The position numbers and the translations under genes are program-made. Below, in pieces: positions 8,582-20,706 of a stretch of 36,804 bases of DNA (its first letter is position 1; each line of letters begins with the position of its first letter). The notes under the pieces were generated by a model that was not told where the DNA came from, did no database searches, and saw only the letters and a list, made by a program, of their open reading frames with translations. This DNA is from Candidatus Endomicrobiellum cubanum (GTDB lineage: Bacteria; Elusimicrobiota; Endomicrobiia; Endomicrobiales; Endomicrobiaceae): NCBI GenBank assembly GCA_031269735.1, contig JAISYS010000004.1:1-36804 (forward strand), given 5' to 3'.

Positions 8582-10097
8582 ATGAAACCAGAAGAAATTA
8601 TACAGAAAATAGAAAAAGAATTATATTCTCTTCAAACTAATCCGGAATTTATAAATTTTGGAATAGTTGAGTCTGTTGGTGACGAAATTGTTAAAGCTTC
8701 CGGTCTTTCTAACGCAGGCTATTATGAAGAGGTAGAATTTGAAGAAGGTTCAGTAGGTTTTGTTTTAAATATTGATGAAGATTTTGTTTCTATAGTTTTA
8801 CTTAAAAATTCTGGACACGTCGTACGTGGAATGAAAGTTAAATCTACAGGTAAAGTTTTAAATATTGCTGTTTCAGAAAAGCTTGTAGGACGTGTTGTAA
8901 ACACGTTGGGAGAGCCCTTAGATGGTATGGAACTAAAACATGAAAAACCATCATCTTATCCAGTTGAAAAAATAGCGCCTGGTATTATATATAGAAGTCC
9001 AGTTGACACACCTTTAAAAACAGGTATTAAAGCTATTGATGCTATGACTCCTATAGGTAGAGGACAAAGAGAGCTTATAATAGGTGATAGAGGTACAGGT
9101 AAAACAGCTATTGCTATTGATACTATAATAAATCAGAAAAAACTTGATATGGGATTAAAAAGAGTAATTTGCATATATTGTTCTATAGGACAAAAGCAAT
9201 CTAATTTAGCTTCTATTGTTGCAAAATTAAAAGATGAGGGTGCATTAGATTATACAATTATTGTTGCAGCTACAGCTTCTGAACCTGCTTCCATGCAATA
9301 TATAGCTCCTCTTGCTGCTTGTGCAATAGGAGAATATTTTATGGATAAAGGTGAAGATGTTTTAGTTGTTTATGACGATCTAACCAAGCATGCCTGGTCT
9401 TATAGACAGCTTTCTCTTTTAATTAAAAGACCTGCTGGTCGTGAGGCTTATCCTGGTGACATCTTTTATTTACATTCAAGGCTTTTAGAAAGAGCTTCTA
9501 GAATGTCAGACAAAAATGGTGGAGGATCGCTTACGGCTTTGCCAATTATTGAAACGCAAGGAAATGATTTATCAGCGTATATTCCAACCAACGTAGTTTC
9601 TATTACAGATGGACAAATATATTTGGAAGCGGATTTATTTAATGCAGGTGTTCGTCCAGCTATAAATGTAGGACTTTCTGTTTCTCGTGTAGGTGGGGCT
9701 GCTCAAACTAAGTCTATGAAACAACTTGCTGGTCCTGTAAGGCTTGAACTTTCTCAATTTAGAGAATTACAAGCTTTTACGCAATTTGGAAGTGATTTAG
9801 ATGATGATACATTAGGGCGCCTTGAGAGAGGGAAAAGAACAACTGAAATTTTAAAACAACCTCAATACAGACCTTATGATGAAATTTCAGAAATTTTATC
9901 TTTATTTGCTGTAACTTCAGGTTTGTTTGACGATATATCAGTAACTAATATTATAGATGTTGAACATAAAATGACAGATTATATAAAACAGACATATCCG
10001 GCAACAATAAAAAAACTCTTATCAGGTTCAAAAATAGATGCCGCACTAAAAGCAGAACTTGAAAAAGAAATAAAAGAATTTAAGAGTATAAATAATT

Positions 10098-10123
<26 letters not shown>
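8582..10123 (+). CDS. atpA: ATP synthase F1 subunit alpha
   Basis: The 513-residue product, normal length, is the regulatory nucleotide-binding subunit of the F1 hexamer. The P-loop GDRGTGKT is at residues 168-175, the Walker B region reads VLVVYDDLTKHAWSYR, and the alpha signature PAINVGLSVSRVGGAAQ is intact with its arginine (the arginine finger contacting the beta active site). The N-terminus (EEIIQKIEKEL) fits the helix that binds delta. GAGAG precedes the ATG by seven bases, directly after the repeat element in the atpH-atpA gap. The 3' end overlaps atpG by 26 bases. Confidence 0.97.
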
Positions 10124-12782
<2,659 letters not shown>

Positions 12783-12783
12783 A

Positions 12784-12913
12784 GTCTGTAAAAATCTTAA
12801 TGTGTATAATTTAGAATGAATTTGTAGAGTTTATCGTGTAATAAGCATAAAGTTTTAATGTACCAGAGCCCAAAATGGTGCAGTAAGGGTATGAATTAAG
12901 GGTCTTAACAGAT
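12784..12913 (+). repeat. Dispersed intergenic element, copy C
   Basis: It begins two bases after the atpC stop and fills the gap to yebC. The ends are imperfect inverted repeats (GTCTGTAAAAATCTTAAT at the left, ATCTGTTAAGACCCTTAAT read on the minus strand from the right). The core reads TTTATCGTGTAATAAGCATAAAG, TTTTAATG, CCCAAAATGGTGCAGTAA in order, interrupted by variable bases. These blocks align with the element after purF and, in opposite orientation, with the element between atpH and atpA. Confidence 0.65.
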
Positions 12914-12939
12914 AGCAAAAGTTTAATTAAGGAGATATT

Positions 12940-13695
12940 ATGTCAGGTCATAATAAATGGGCTAGTATTAAACATAAAAAAGCAGCAACCGATGCTAAGA
13001 AAGGTAAAATCTTTACAAAAATTATTAGAGAAATTGTTGTTTCTACTAAAGAGGGTGGCCCTCAAATTGAAAATAACGCTCGTTTAAGAAAAGCTATAGA
13101 AGATGCCAAAGAAGCAAATATGCCTCAAGATAATATAAAAAAAGCTATACAAAGAGGTAATGGCGAAATACCTGGTGCTATTTATGAAGAAATGGTTTAT
13201 GAAGGATATGGTCCTAATGGCGTAGCTTTGACTGTAGAGGTAACAACAGACAACAAAAATAGGACTGCTTCTGATATACGTAAAATGTTTTCTAGTCATA
13301 AGGGGAATCTTGGAGAGACAGGCTGTGTAGGATGGATGTTTGATAGGAAAGGTTATATAACTGTAACCAAATCTGGCGTAGATGAAGAGTTCTTAATGAA
13401 TTTGGCTTTAGAAGCAGGTGCAGAAGATTTTAAGAGTGAAGATGGAAGTGATGTGTTTGAAATTATTACTTTGCCAACGGACTTAGATGCTGTAAAAAAT
13501 GCTTTAAAAAATAAAAATATAAAAATTTCCTCTAACGAGATTACAATGATTCCACAAACTCAAATAGCCCTTGCTGGAGATGATGCCAAATGTATGTTAA
13601 AACTTATGGATGCTTTAGAGGAGCATGATGATGTTAAAAATGTTTACGCAAATTTTGATATTTCTAATGAAGAAATGGAAAAAATAGAAGTATAA
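12940..13695 (+). CDS. yebC: YebC/PmpR family protein
   Basis: The 251-residue product has the family N-terminus SGHNKWASIKHKKAATDAKKGKIFTKI and the following conserved segments NARLRKAIEDAKEANMPQDNIKKAIQRGNGE and MVYEGYGPNGVALTVEVTTDNKNRTASDIR, with full-length C-terminal domains. Members bind DNA as transcriptional regulators, and some act on ribosomes stalled at proline runs; which applies here cannot be told from sequence. A strong AAGGAG site precedes the ATG. It is followed by ruvC after 8 bases, an arrangement seen in many bacteria. Confidence 0.95.
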   Translation: MSGHNKWASIKHKKAATDAKKGKIFTKIIREIVVSTKEGGPQIENNARLRKAIEDAKEANMPQDNIKKAIQRGNGEIPGAIYEEMVYEGYGPNGVALTVEVTTDNKNRTASDIRKMFSSHKGNLGETGCVGWMFDRKGYITVTKSGVDEEFLMNLALEAGAEDFKSEDGSDVFEIITLPTDLDAVKNALKNKNIKISSNEITMIPQTQIALAGDDAKCMLKLMDALEEHDDVKNVYANFDISNEEMEKIEV

Positions 13696-13703
13696 ATAAT
13701 AAA

Positions 13704-14180
13704 ATGGTAATACTTGGAATAGATCCTGGATTGTCGCTTACGGGTTGGGGAGTTGTAGAAGCTGTATCTAGAGACAAAATGAAAGCTTTAAAGTATGGTT
13801 GTATAAAAACTGCTCCTCCATCACTTCTTATAGAAAGGCTTCAACTAGTGCATGATAAATTACAGAGTCTTATAGATATATACAAGCCTGATGTAGTTGC
13901 TATAGAAGAAATATTTTTTTTAAAAGCGGCTAGAAGCGTTGCAGCCGTAGGACAATCCAGAGGCGCTATATTGTTAACTATTTCTATGAATAAAATTCCA
14001 TTGTTTGAATATAATCCTAGAAGTGTTAAGATGGCATTAACTGGATATGGTTCTGCAGACAAACATCAAATGCAGCATATGGTAAAAACCTTTCTAAAAC
14101 TAAAAGAAATTCCAAAACCTGACGATACAGCAGACGCACTTGCTATGGCTATATGTCATATAAACACAATGAGATGGTAA
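13704..14180 (+). CDS. ruvC: Holliday junction endodeoxyribonuclease RuvC
   Basis: Cleaves Holliday junctions moved by RuvAB. The 158-residue product has the RNase H-like fold landmarks: the first catalytic Asp in VILGIDPGLSLTGWG (Asp6), the Glu in VVAIEEIFF, and the C-terminal acidic pair in KPDDTADALAMAICH. The basic region RSVAAVGQSRGAILL is also present. Length is normal. It sits 8 bases after yebC and 6 bases before ruvA, so the three genes form one transcription unit. A start at the ATG gives the family's usual N-terminus. Confidence 0.96.
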   Translation: MVILGIDPGLSLTGWGVVEAVSRDKMKALKYGCIKTAPPSLLIERLQLVHDKLQSLIDIYKPDVVAIEEIFFLKAARSVAAVGQSRGAILLTISMNKIPLFEYNPRSVKMALTGYGSADKHQMQHMVKTFLKLKEIPKPDDTADALAMAICHINTMRW

Positions 14181-14186
14181 AAATGT

Positions 14187-14801
14187 ATGATAGATTATTT
14201 AATAGGTACTTTAGAATCTAAAACGAGTAATAATATTACAATTGATGTTAATGGTATAGGATATGCTGTATCTATATCCATTAATACTTTTTCTAAGCTT
14301 CCTGAAATTGGAGAGCAAGTAAAATTGTATATTATAGAAGCTGTATCTGGTATGTATGGTGGAGTTATATATCTATATGGTTTTCTATCTAGAGAAGATA
14401 GAAATATGTATGTATTGGTTAAAGAAGAAGTACCAGGTACTGGAGCTAAAAAGGCTATGGAGTACATAGATAAAATTTCTAAATCTTTTATAGATTTTAA
14501 AACTGCAATATTAAAGAAAGACACTGTTATGTTACAAAGTATATTTGGATTTACTAAAAAAACTTCTGAAAAACTTATTTCTGCTTTGAAAGATAAAATA
14601 CAAGATATATGTGTTGCAGGGGAACAAAAGTGGTCAAATGTGGACACAATTGAAAATTCAATTATTTTAGAAGCTATAGATGGCCTTGTAGCGCTGGGAT
14701 ACAAGGAATCGCAAGCGCGTTGTGTAGTAAATAAGCTATATGTGCCAGAAAAAGGGATTAGCGTAGAAGAATTAATTAGGAAATCTTTGCAAAATTTATA
14801 A
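14187..14801 (+). CDS. ruvA: Holliday junction branch migration protein RuvA
   Basis: RuvA binds the four-way junction and recruits the RuvB motor. The 204-residue product has the N-terminal OB-like domain (MIDYLIGTLESKT, ITIDVNGIGYAVSISINTFSKLPEIGEQVKLYI), helix-hairpin-helix motifs (EEVPGTGAKKAMEYIDKI; LQSIFGFTKKTSEKLISALKDKI), and the C-terminal RuvB-binding domain (ILEAIDGLVALGYKESQARCVVNKL). The first hairpin is more divergent than in model species. The ribosome site is weak, suggesting coupling to ruvC. Downstream is an AT-rich gap with a T-run and a loose inverted repeat (around 14813-14870) before the ruvB promoter. Confidence 0.92.
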   Translation: MIDYLIGTLESKTSNNITIDVNGIGYAVSISINTFSKLPEIGEQVKLYIIEAVSGMYGGVIYLYGFLSREDRNMYVLVKEEVPGTGAKKAMEYIDKISKSFIDFKTAILKKDTVMLQSIFGFTKKTSEKLISALKDKIQDICVAGEQKWSNVDTIENSIILEAIDGLVALGYKESQARCVVNKLYVPEKGISVEELIRKSLQNL

Positions 14802-14867
14802 TTTTTTTTCTCTAATTTAAATAAACTTATCATCTTTCCATAAAATAAATAAAAAACTTATTTAAAT

Positions 14868-14896
14868 TTGTACAGCTCAAAGAACTTTTGTATAAT
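14868..14896 (+). promoter_or_regulatory. Sigma-70-type promoter for ruvB-queH-spoIID-queA
   Basis: TTGTAC at 14868-14873, a 17-base spacer, and a perfect TATAAT at 14891-14896, about 35 bases before the ruvB ATG. It lies in a 129-base gap that separates ruvB from ruvCA, so ruvB is probably expressed from its own start. Confidence 0.65.
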
Positions 14897-14930
14897 AAGA
14901 CTTATTAAATATTAGATAATAGGACTTTTA

Positions 14931-15953
14931 ATGGAAGAATTGGAAAGAATTATTGAACCTTCTAAAGTTGAACAAGAAGATAAAACAGAAAGCTCTTTAA
15001 GACCGCAAAGTCTTTCTGACTTTATAGGACAAGATAAGCTAAAAAACAATCTTAAAGTTTTTATAGAAGCTGCTAAAAATAGAAAAGAAGCATTGGATCA
15101 TTGTCTATTTTATGCTCCTCCAGGTCTTGGAAAAACAACTCTTTCACATATTATTGCAAAAGAAATGGGTAGTAATTTAAGAATGACTTCTGGTCCAGTT
15201 TTAGAAAGGGTAGGTGATCTAGCTGCAATTCTTACTAATCTTTCTGAAGGTGATGTTTTTTTTATAGATGAAATTCACAGAATGAACCATTTAGTAGAAG
15301 AATCTTTATACCCTGCAATGGAAGATTTTGAGCTTGACATTATTATAGGTCAAGGTCCTTCAGCAAAAACTATAAAACTTCCTATACCGCGTTTTACATT
15401 AATAGGTGCAACTACAAGAGCAGGTCTTTTATCTAGTCCATTAAGAGACAGATTTGGCATAATAGAGCATCTTGAATTTTACAATATAAAAGATTTAATG
15501 CTGATAGTAAATCGTTCTGCATCCATAATGAATGTTGAAGTAGACCAAGATGCAAGCAAAGAGATCGCAAGGCGATCTAGAGGTACTCCAAGAATTGTAA
15601 ACAGGCTCTTAAAAAGAGTACGCGATTTTGCTCAAATACGGGGCGGTAAAATAACTAAAGATATAGCCAAAGAAGCATTGCATGCTTTAGCTGTAGATAA
15701 TGCTGGTCTTGATAGAATGGACAGGCTTATTCTTAACACTCTGGTTAATAAATTTGGTGGTGGTCCTGTTGGGGTGGACACTATAGCTGTAGCAGTATCT
15801 GAAGAACCTGATACTATCACAGATGTTTATGAACCATACCTCATACAGTCTGGATTTCTCGCTAGGACGCCAAGAGGTAGAATTGTAACAGAAGCTGGAT
15901 GTAAGCATATTGGCGTGGAGTCTCCAAAAAATTTGCAGAAAGAATTGATTTAG
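14931..15953 (+). CDS. ruvB: Holliday junction helicase motor RuvB
   Basis: AAA+ ATPase that drives branch migration with RuvA. The 340-residue product has the N-terminal [23 protein letters not shown], Walker [13 protein letters not shown], Walker [11 protein letters not shown], sensor 1/arginine-finger region [21 protein letters not shown], sensor 2 [23 protein letters not shown], and the C-terminal winged helix ([21 protein letters not shown] ... [17 protein letters not shown]). Normal length. It is separated from ruvCA by its own promoter and runs straight into queH with 3 bases between. Confidence 0.97.
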   Translation: MEELERIIEPSKVEQEDKTESSLRPQSLSDFIGQDKLKNNLKVFIEAAKNRKEALDHCLFYAPPGLGKTTLSHIIAKEMGSNLRMTSGPVLERVGDLAAILTNLSEGDVFFIDEIHRMNHLVEESLYPAMEDFELDIIIGQGPSAKTIKLPIPRFTLIGATTRAGLLSSPLRDRFGIIEHLEFYNIKDLMLIVNRSASIMNVEVDQDASKEIARRSRGTPRIVNRLLKRVRDFAQIRGGKITKDIAKEALHALAVDNAGLDRMDRLILNTLVNKFGGGPVGVDTIAVAVSEEPDTITDVYEPYLIQSGFLARTPRGRIVTEAGCKHIGVESPKNLQKELI

Positions 15954-15956
15954 TTT

Positions 15957-16496
15957 ATGAATGATTCTTTAAAATCTAAAGTTTTACTACATATTTGTTG
16001 TGCACCATGTTCTGCCTCAAGCATGAAAGTACTCTACAATAATTATAATGTTTCTTTTTATTGGTACAATCCAAACATTTGGAATTTTGATGAATATAAG
16101 AAAAGGAAAGATTCTGTTATAAAGTATGCGAAAGAACTCAATATTGCTTTTTATGAAGAACAAAATTTTGTTTACGACTATAAAAATTGGATAGAACAAA
16201 GTTTAGAAACTTGCAATTTGTGTTATTCTTTACGTTTAGAAAAAACAGTTTTATTTGCAAAATTGAATAATTTTGATTTCTTCACCACATCTCTTTTGTC
16301 TAGTCCTTATCAAAGCCATGGTTTAATTAAACAAATTTCTAAAGACTTATCATTAAAACATTCGTTAAAATTTCTTTATGCAGATTTTAGAGAGTTTTTT
16401 TACGAGGGGAAAAATACTCTAAAACAAAAAGGTTATTATATGCAAAAGTATTGTGCATGCAATAAATCTTATATGGAGAGATTTGAAAAAAAATGA
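15957..16496 (+). CDS. queH: Epoxyqueuosine reductase QueH
   Basis: Reduces epoxyqueuosine to queuosine in tRNA, the last step of the pathway; QueH is the non-cobalamin type, replacing QueG. The 179-residue product has the family cysteine motifs: LLHICCAPCS near residues 10-19, ETCNLCYSLRL in the middle, and a C-terminal YCACNKSY. FFTTSLLSSPYQSHGLI and YADFREFFYEGKNTLKQKGYYMQKYCAC are characteristic of the family. The clustered cysteines fit iron-sulfur binding. It follows ruvB by three bases and overlaps the next gene by ATGA. Confidence 0.9.
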   Translation: MNDSLKSKVLLHICCAPCSASSMKVLYNNYNVSFYWYNPNIWNFDEYKKRKDSVIKYAKELNIAFYEEQNFVYDYKNWIEQSLETCNLCYSLRLEKTVLFAKLNNFDFFTTSLLSSPYQSHGLIKQISKDLSLKHSLKFLYADFREFFYEGKNTLKQKGYYMQKYCACNKSYMERFEKK

Positions 16497-17635
16497 CTCT
16501 AAAAAATATGCGGCATGTGCTAATAATATTATTTATATCTATGTTGCTGTGTCAAAGTTTATATGCATTAGATTATGTAAATAAAAACGTAAATATTGGC
16601 ATACTTGTAGATGTTTCTTCTACAGTGGTAGGAGGTTCGCAAAATTTTACCATTTTGGACTCTACTGGTAAAAAACTAAAATTTTCAAAAGGTACAATAA
16701 CCTTAAGTTGTACACAGGAAGGCATAAAAGTAAACAGTTATAGTTTGCATGCTCCTATTACAATATTCCCGTCAAATAATATTATTTTTGTTAATTCTCA
16801 AGCTTACAATGGGTATTTATGTATCAAAAAATTAAAAAATAAAATGACTGTCATAAATGTTTTAGCAATAGAAGAATACTTAAAAGGTGTTTTGCCTAGA
16901 GAAGTTGGTGCTTCATGGCCAATAGAAGCTTTAAAAAGTCAAGCTGTAATAAGTAGAACTTATACAATAGCAAATTTTAACAAACACAAAGATCAAGGTT
17001 TTGATCTTTGTTCTACAACACATTGTCAAGTATATGGAGGACTTAGCCATCATACACATTTAACAAACCAAGCTGTTAACGAAACAAATAGAGAAGTTTT
17101 AACGTACAAAGATAAGGTTATACAAGCAGTTTTTCATGCGACATGCGGTGGACATACGGATTCTCCAGAATATGTTTGGAATTGGCAAGATATACCTCAT
17201 TACTTAAAAGGTAGGAAATGTGGTTATTGCAATAACGCTCCCTACATAACATGGGAACAGGTTTTAGATGAACATTTCATAAACGAAAAACTTTCACAAA
17301 ACAATAAAATAGGTAAAATCAAAAAAATAAATATTAAAGGTAAAACTTCGGCAAAAGCAGCTAAAGAAGTAGAGATTGTGCATTCGAAAGGCACTATAAA
17401 TTTAAATGCTTACCAGTTTAGAATTTTAGTTGATCCTTGGAAAATAAAAAGTCACACGTTTGAGTCTATAAAGGTAAAAAACGATAAAATTTACTTTAAA
17501 GGTAAAGGTTGGGGGCATAAAGTTGGCCTTTGCCAAGAAGGTACAAAAGGAATGGCTCAAAAGGGTAAAACATATAAAAAAATACTCCTGTATTTTTACC
17601 CTAAAACAAAAATTGAAACTATAAAATTTATCTAA
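16493..17635 (+). CDS. Exported SpoIID/LytB-domain protein (peptidoglycan lytic transglycosylase family)
   Basis: The 380-residue product has a signal peptide or N-terminal anchor (VLIILFISMLLCQSLYA, residues ~8-25). The SpoIID domain follows: EEYLKGVLPREVGASWPIEALKSQAVISRTY, including the Glu of LPREV at the position of the catalytic Glu in SpoIID; CSTTHCQVYGG; VFHATCGGHTDSPEYVW; and the C-terminal GKGWGHKVGLCQEGTKGMA. Family enzymes cleave glycan strands lacking stem peptides. In non-sporulating bacteria the domain acts in envelope remodelling, and this protein presumably works in the periplasm. It shares ATGA with queH and is followed by a palindrome and queA. The link to queuosine genes is probably only positional. 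Confidence 0.85.
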   Translation: MTLKNMRHVLIILFISMLLCQSLYALDYVNKNVNIGILVDVSSTVVGGSQNFTILDSTGKKLKFSKGTITLSCTQEGIKVNSYSLHAPITIFPSNNIIFVNSQAYNGYLCIKKLKNKMTVINVLAIEEYLKGVLPREVGASWPIEALKSQAVISRTYTIANFNKHKDQGFDLCSTTHCQVYGGLSHHTHLTNQAVNETNREVLTYKDKVIQAVFHATCGGHTDSPEYVWNWQDIPHYLKGRKCGYCNNAPYITWEQVLDEHFINEKLSQNNKIGKIKKINIKGKTSAKAAKEVEIVHSKGTINLNAYQFRILVDPWKIKSHTFESIKVKNDKIYFKGKGWGHKVGLCQEGTKGMAQKGKTYKKILLYFYPKTKIETIKFI

Positions 17636-17656
17636 AACCTACAGGTTTTAGATAAA
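17627..17656. repeat. Perfect 14-bp palindrome across the spoIID stop codon
   Basis: The two 14-base arms (17627-17640 and 17643-17656) are exact reverse complements around a two-base centre; in RNA, a few inner bases would open into a loop. The left arm contains the stop codon of the SpoIID-type gene. No T-run follows on the plus strand, so it is not a classical terminator. It may stabilise the upstream mRNA end, be a processing site, or bind a dimeric protein. Confidence 0.7.
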
Positions 17657-17682
17657 TACTGTAAATTATTGGAGATAAAAAA

Positions 17683-18756
17683 ATGACAAATAACGATTTA
17701 GAATTATCAAATTATGATTATGCTATACCTAACAATCTGATTGCGCAAACTCCAACTGCAAACAGACAAGATTCTAAACTTTTTGTCGTAGATAGAACAA
17801 CTGAAAAATTCTTTCATAAAAAGTTTTCAAGTATAGTTGAATATTTTAAAAACGGGGATTGCATAATTCTTAATGAAACTAAAGTAGTGCCGTCTAGAAT
17901 ATTTGGTAAAAAAGTCAGCGGAGGAAAAGTTGAATTGCTTTTCCTTGATCCGTGCCAGAATAGAAAAGAATATAATGTTTTAATTAAACCGTTTATAGGT
18001 ATTGGTAAAAAAGTTTATTTTGAGAACGGGTACGAGTGCGAACTACTTTCTAAAGGAGAAAATGGCAAAACTTTAGTTAAGTTTAACAAACCCGGAATTC
18101 TAGCTTTTTTACAAGAATATGGTATTATGCCGTTACCTCCTTATATAGATAGAAAAAATGGTTTAGCTATTACAATGTCAGATATTGACAGAAAAAGGTA
18201 TCAAACAGTATATGCTAAAAATCTTGGAGCGATCGCTGCGCCAACGGCAGGTCTACATTTTACGGACGAAATTTTAAATTCTCTAAAAAATAGAGGGGTA
18301 AGTGTAGCAAAACTAACATTACATGTAGGTTGGGGGACTTTTAAACCTATAAAAGCAAACAATTTAAATGAACATAGTATGCTTCCTGAAAAGTTTGTTT
18401 TGAATAAAGAAAACGCTAAAATTATAAACGATTCTATCAAAAACAATAAAAAAGTAGTTGCAGTAGGCACTACCTCGACAAGAGCAATAGAATCAATAGC
18501 AAATTTTGCTAGTTTTAGAGAGGATAGGAAGATTTTTATAAAAGATTTTTCTGGAGAAACTTCAATTTTTATATATCCAGGTTACACATTTAAGGTAATA
18601 AATACTCTGATAACAAATCTACATTTGCCAAAGTCTACGCCTCTTGTGATGGCTAGCACATTCTCCTCTAGAACTCTTGTGTTAAAAGCCTACAATGAAG
18701 CTATTAATAAAAAGTATCGTTTTTTCTCTTATGGAGATTCAATGCTCATTTTGTAA
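17683..18756 (+). CDS. queA: tRNA preQ1(34) S-adenosylmethionine ribosyltransferase-isomerase
   Basis: Transfers and rearranges the ribosyl group of S-adenosylmethionine onto preQ1 in tRNA to give epoxyqueuosine, which QueH then reduces. The 357-residue product has the family N-terminus (LSNYDYAIPNNLIAQTPTANRQDSKLFVVDR), the segment CIILNETKVVPSRIFGKK, AAPTAGLHFTDEILNSLKNRG followed by LTLHVGWGTFKPI, VVAVGTTSTRAIES, and the C-terminal NLHLPKSTPLVMASTF. GGAGA precedes the ATG. Having queH and queA in one unit, with only the SpoIID gene between, supports a working end-pathway for queuosine; earlier pathway genes are not in the window. Confidence 0.96.
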   Translation: MTNNDLELSNYDYAIPNNLIAQTPTANRQDSKLFVVDRTTEKFFHKKFSSIVEYFKNGDCIILNETKVVPSRIFGKKVSGGKVELLFLDPCQNRKEYNVLIKPFIGIGKKVYFENGYECELLSKGENGKTLVKFNKPGILAFLQEYGIMPLPPYIDRKNGLAITMSDIDRKRYQTVYAKNLGAIAAPTAGLHFTDEILNSLKNRGVSVAKLTLHVGWGTFKPIKANNLNEHSMLPEKFVLNKENAKIINDSIKNNKKVVAVGTTSTRAIESIANFASFREDRKIFIKDFSGETSIFIYPGYTFKVINTLITNLHLPKSTPLVMASTFSSRTLVLKAYNEAINKKYRFFSYGDSMLIL

Positions 18757-18778
18757 GTATTCAAAATTAATATATAAT
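18751..18778 (+). promoter_or_regulatory. Possible promoter for asd
   Basis: TTGTAA at 18751-18756, overlapping the queA stop, a 16-base spacer, and TATAAT at 18773-18778, about 60 bases before the asd ATG. The region is AT-rich, so a chance -10 box is possible. Confidence 0.4.
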
Positions 18779-18838
18779 AATATTTTGATGAAGATGTGTT
18801 TAATTGTAAAGGATAAATTTGGAATGGGGTAAGTTAGA

Positions 18839-19855
18839 ATGAAAAAGTATAAAGTGGCGATAGTTGGTGCAACAGGAGCTGTAGGTTTAGAGATGATAAG
18901 GATGCTTGAATGCAGAAAATTCCCTATAGAAAACATAAAATTCTTAGCGTCTGAGCGTTCTATTGGCAAAAATTTAAGATTTAATAATAAAGAAATCGCA
19001 GTTGAGTTACTTACAAAAAATAGTGGTAAGGGTATTGATATTGCTTTGTTTAGCGCGGGTTCAGAAATTTCTAAAGAAGTGGCTCCTTTTTTTGCAGCTG
19101 ATGGTTGCTTTGTTATAGACAATTCAAATGCTTGGAGAATGGACAAAAATGTACCTTTAGTAGTACCTGAAGTTAATCCTAATGATTTAAGTAAGAATAA
19201 AAAAATAATAGCCAATCCTAATTGTTCTACAATTCAATTGGTAGTAGCTCTGAAACCTTTGCATGACTTTGCAAAAATTAAAAGAATAATTGTTTCTACA
19301 TATCAATCTGTTTCTGGTGCTGGCCAAAAGGGGATAAATGAATTTACAGATCAAATAAAAGCTTGGTCAAAAGATGAAACTTTACCTCAACCAAACAAAT
19401 TTCAGTATCAAATAGCGTTTAACTTAATACCTCAAATAGATACTTTTACAGAAAATGACTACACAAAAGAAGAAATGAAAATGACAAATGAAACTAAAAA
19501 AATTATGAATGACAATTCTATAGAGGTAAGTGCAACATGCGTCAGAGTACCTGTATTTAGATCGCATTCAGAAAGCGTATGGATAGAAACAGAAGAACTG
19601 CTCTCTCCACAAAAAGCAAAAGAACTGTTATCCCAAACAGAAGGAATACAGCTTCTAGATGATCCAGAAAGAAAAAAATATCCTATGCCATTATTTGCAG
19701 AAAACATGCAGACAACATATGTAGGTAGAATTCGCTCTGATATTTCAACAAAGAACAATGCATTAACATTTTGGGTAGTTTCAGATAACCTTTTAAAGGG
19801 TGCAGCTTTAAATGCAGTGCAAATTGCGGAAACTTTAATTAAGAAAGGAGTTTAA
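18839..19855 (+). CDS. asd: Aspartate-semialdehyde dehydrogenase
   Basis: Makes L-aspartate 4-semialdehyde from aspartyl phosphate with NADPH, the branch point to lysine/diaminopimelate, threonine and methionine. The 338-residue product has the Rossmann start VAIVGATGAVGLEMIRMLE, the catalytic cysteine in NPNCSTIQLV (Cys129), STYQSVSGAGQKG, and the substrate segment CVRVPVFRSHSESVWIETE with the active-site His. Normal length. Its product is also the carbon donor for the carboxynorspermidine synthase encoded at 31126-32376. The next gene begins two bases after the stop, with AAGGAG inside the end of asd. Confidence 0.96.
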   Translation: MKKYKVAIVGATGAVGLEMIRMLECRKFPIENIKFLASERSIGKNLRFNNKEIAVELLTKNSGKGIDIALFSAGSEISKEVAPFFAADGCFVIDNSNAWRMDKNVPLVVPEVNPNDLSKNKKIIANPNCSTIQLVVALKPLHDFAKIKRIIVSTYQSVSGAGQKGINEFTDQIKAWSKDETLPQPNKFQYQIAFNLIPQIDTFTENDYTKEEMKMTNETKKIMNDNSIEVSATCVRVPVFRSHSESVWIETEELLSPQKAKELLSQTEGIQLLDDPERKKYPMPLFAENMQTTYVGRIRSDISTKNNALTFWVVSDNLLKGAALNAVQIAETLIKKGV

Positions 19856-19857
19856 AG

Positions 19858-20706
19858 ATGGCATTAATTAGTAAACTTTTGGTTGTTGCTTTTGGTTGTT
19901 GCTTTTTATTTGTACCTATCATTAGCAGTGCATCTGATTTTGGTGAAATCAATATCAACCTTGGTGCAAGTCTTCTTTCCAGAGCTACTCTGCTTGATGA
20001 AAAAAATTCCCCATCAGGATACGAACCAGACGGATTAGATAATCTAAAAAAATTGGCAGATACAAGTTTAACAGACGATTTCTGGAAACAGAGATATATA
20101 TGTTCTTTTGGTTTGGAATATATGCACTCTTTAAATATTGTTGCACCAAAACTTGAGTGGATAAAAATTGGTGTCGGAACAAAACTTATACAAAGATCTG
20201 TACAAGCTTTTTATGATCTTTTAGGGATTCCTAACCCTGATGGTAACCCTTTTGCAGGCGGAGGCATTTTTGTCACCAATCTTGACATGAACGAGTATTT
20301 GCTAAATAATAAAGCAACTAGAAACATCTACATGTTGCCTTTATATTTTTCAGTGCAGGCAAATCCTATCAATTCAAACAGCAGTTTTTCTGGACTATAT
20401 TTAAAAGGTAATATTGGCTATAACTTTATTGTTAAAGATGATTTACTAGGAAAAGCTAAATATTACAATAATAGCAGTCTTTGGGAATATAAAAGAGAAG
20501 GTGGTTTATATTTAGGCGCAGAATTGGGAAATGAATTTGAATTTAGCAAAAAGTGTGCCATAATTTTAAGCGTTTATTATGATTACGTTCAGTACACCTC
20601 CGTATTAACAGATGTAGGTGTTTACCATGGCCCACTAGAGCATGCTCGTTTAACAAATGTTGATCACTCAATTGGAGTTAAAACTGGTCTTAAATTTAAG
20701 ATTTAG
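19858..20706 (+). CDS. Putative outer-membrane beta-barrel protein
   Basis: The 282-residue product has a signal peptide (residues 1-26, hydrophobic core LLVVAFGCCFLFVPIIS, small residues before ASDFGE). The rest has alternating hydrophobic/aromatic stretches that look like barrel strands (LYFSVQANPI, GLYLKGNIGYNFIV, GLYLGAELGNEFEF, AIILSVYYDYVQYTSV, SIGVKTGLKFKI). It ends in a strand with a terminal hydrophobic residue, as is common in outer-membrane proteins. I do not recognise a named family, and the ligand or role is unknown. It is tightly coupled to asd (two-base gap, ribosome site AAGGAG), which suggests shared expression rather than shared function. Confidence 0.6.
   Translation: MALISKLLVVAFGCCFLFVPIISSASDFGEININLGASLLSRATLLDEKNSPSGYEPDGLDNLKKLADTSLTDDFWKQRYICSFGLEYMHSLNIVAPKLEWIKIGVGTKLIQRSVQAFYDLLGIPNPDGNPFAGGGIFVTNLDMNEYLLNNKATRNIYMLPLYFSVQANPINSNSSFSGLYLKGNIGYNFIVKDDLLGKAKYYNNSSLWEYKREGGLYLGAELGNEFEFSKKCAIILSVYYDYVQYTSVLTDVGVYHGPLEHARLTNVDHSIGVKTGLKFKI

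Noticed and set aside
14195-14833. 212-codon open frame on the minus strand
   Set aside because: It lies wholly antisense to ruvA, which has clear RuvA domains; the composition follows from the complementary codons.
14813-14870. Loose inverted repeat (ATTTAAATAA type) after ruvA as a terminator
   Set aside because: The stem is only A-T pairs with a long loop, and the T-run precedes it rather than following it.
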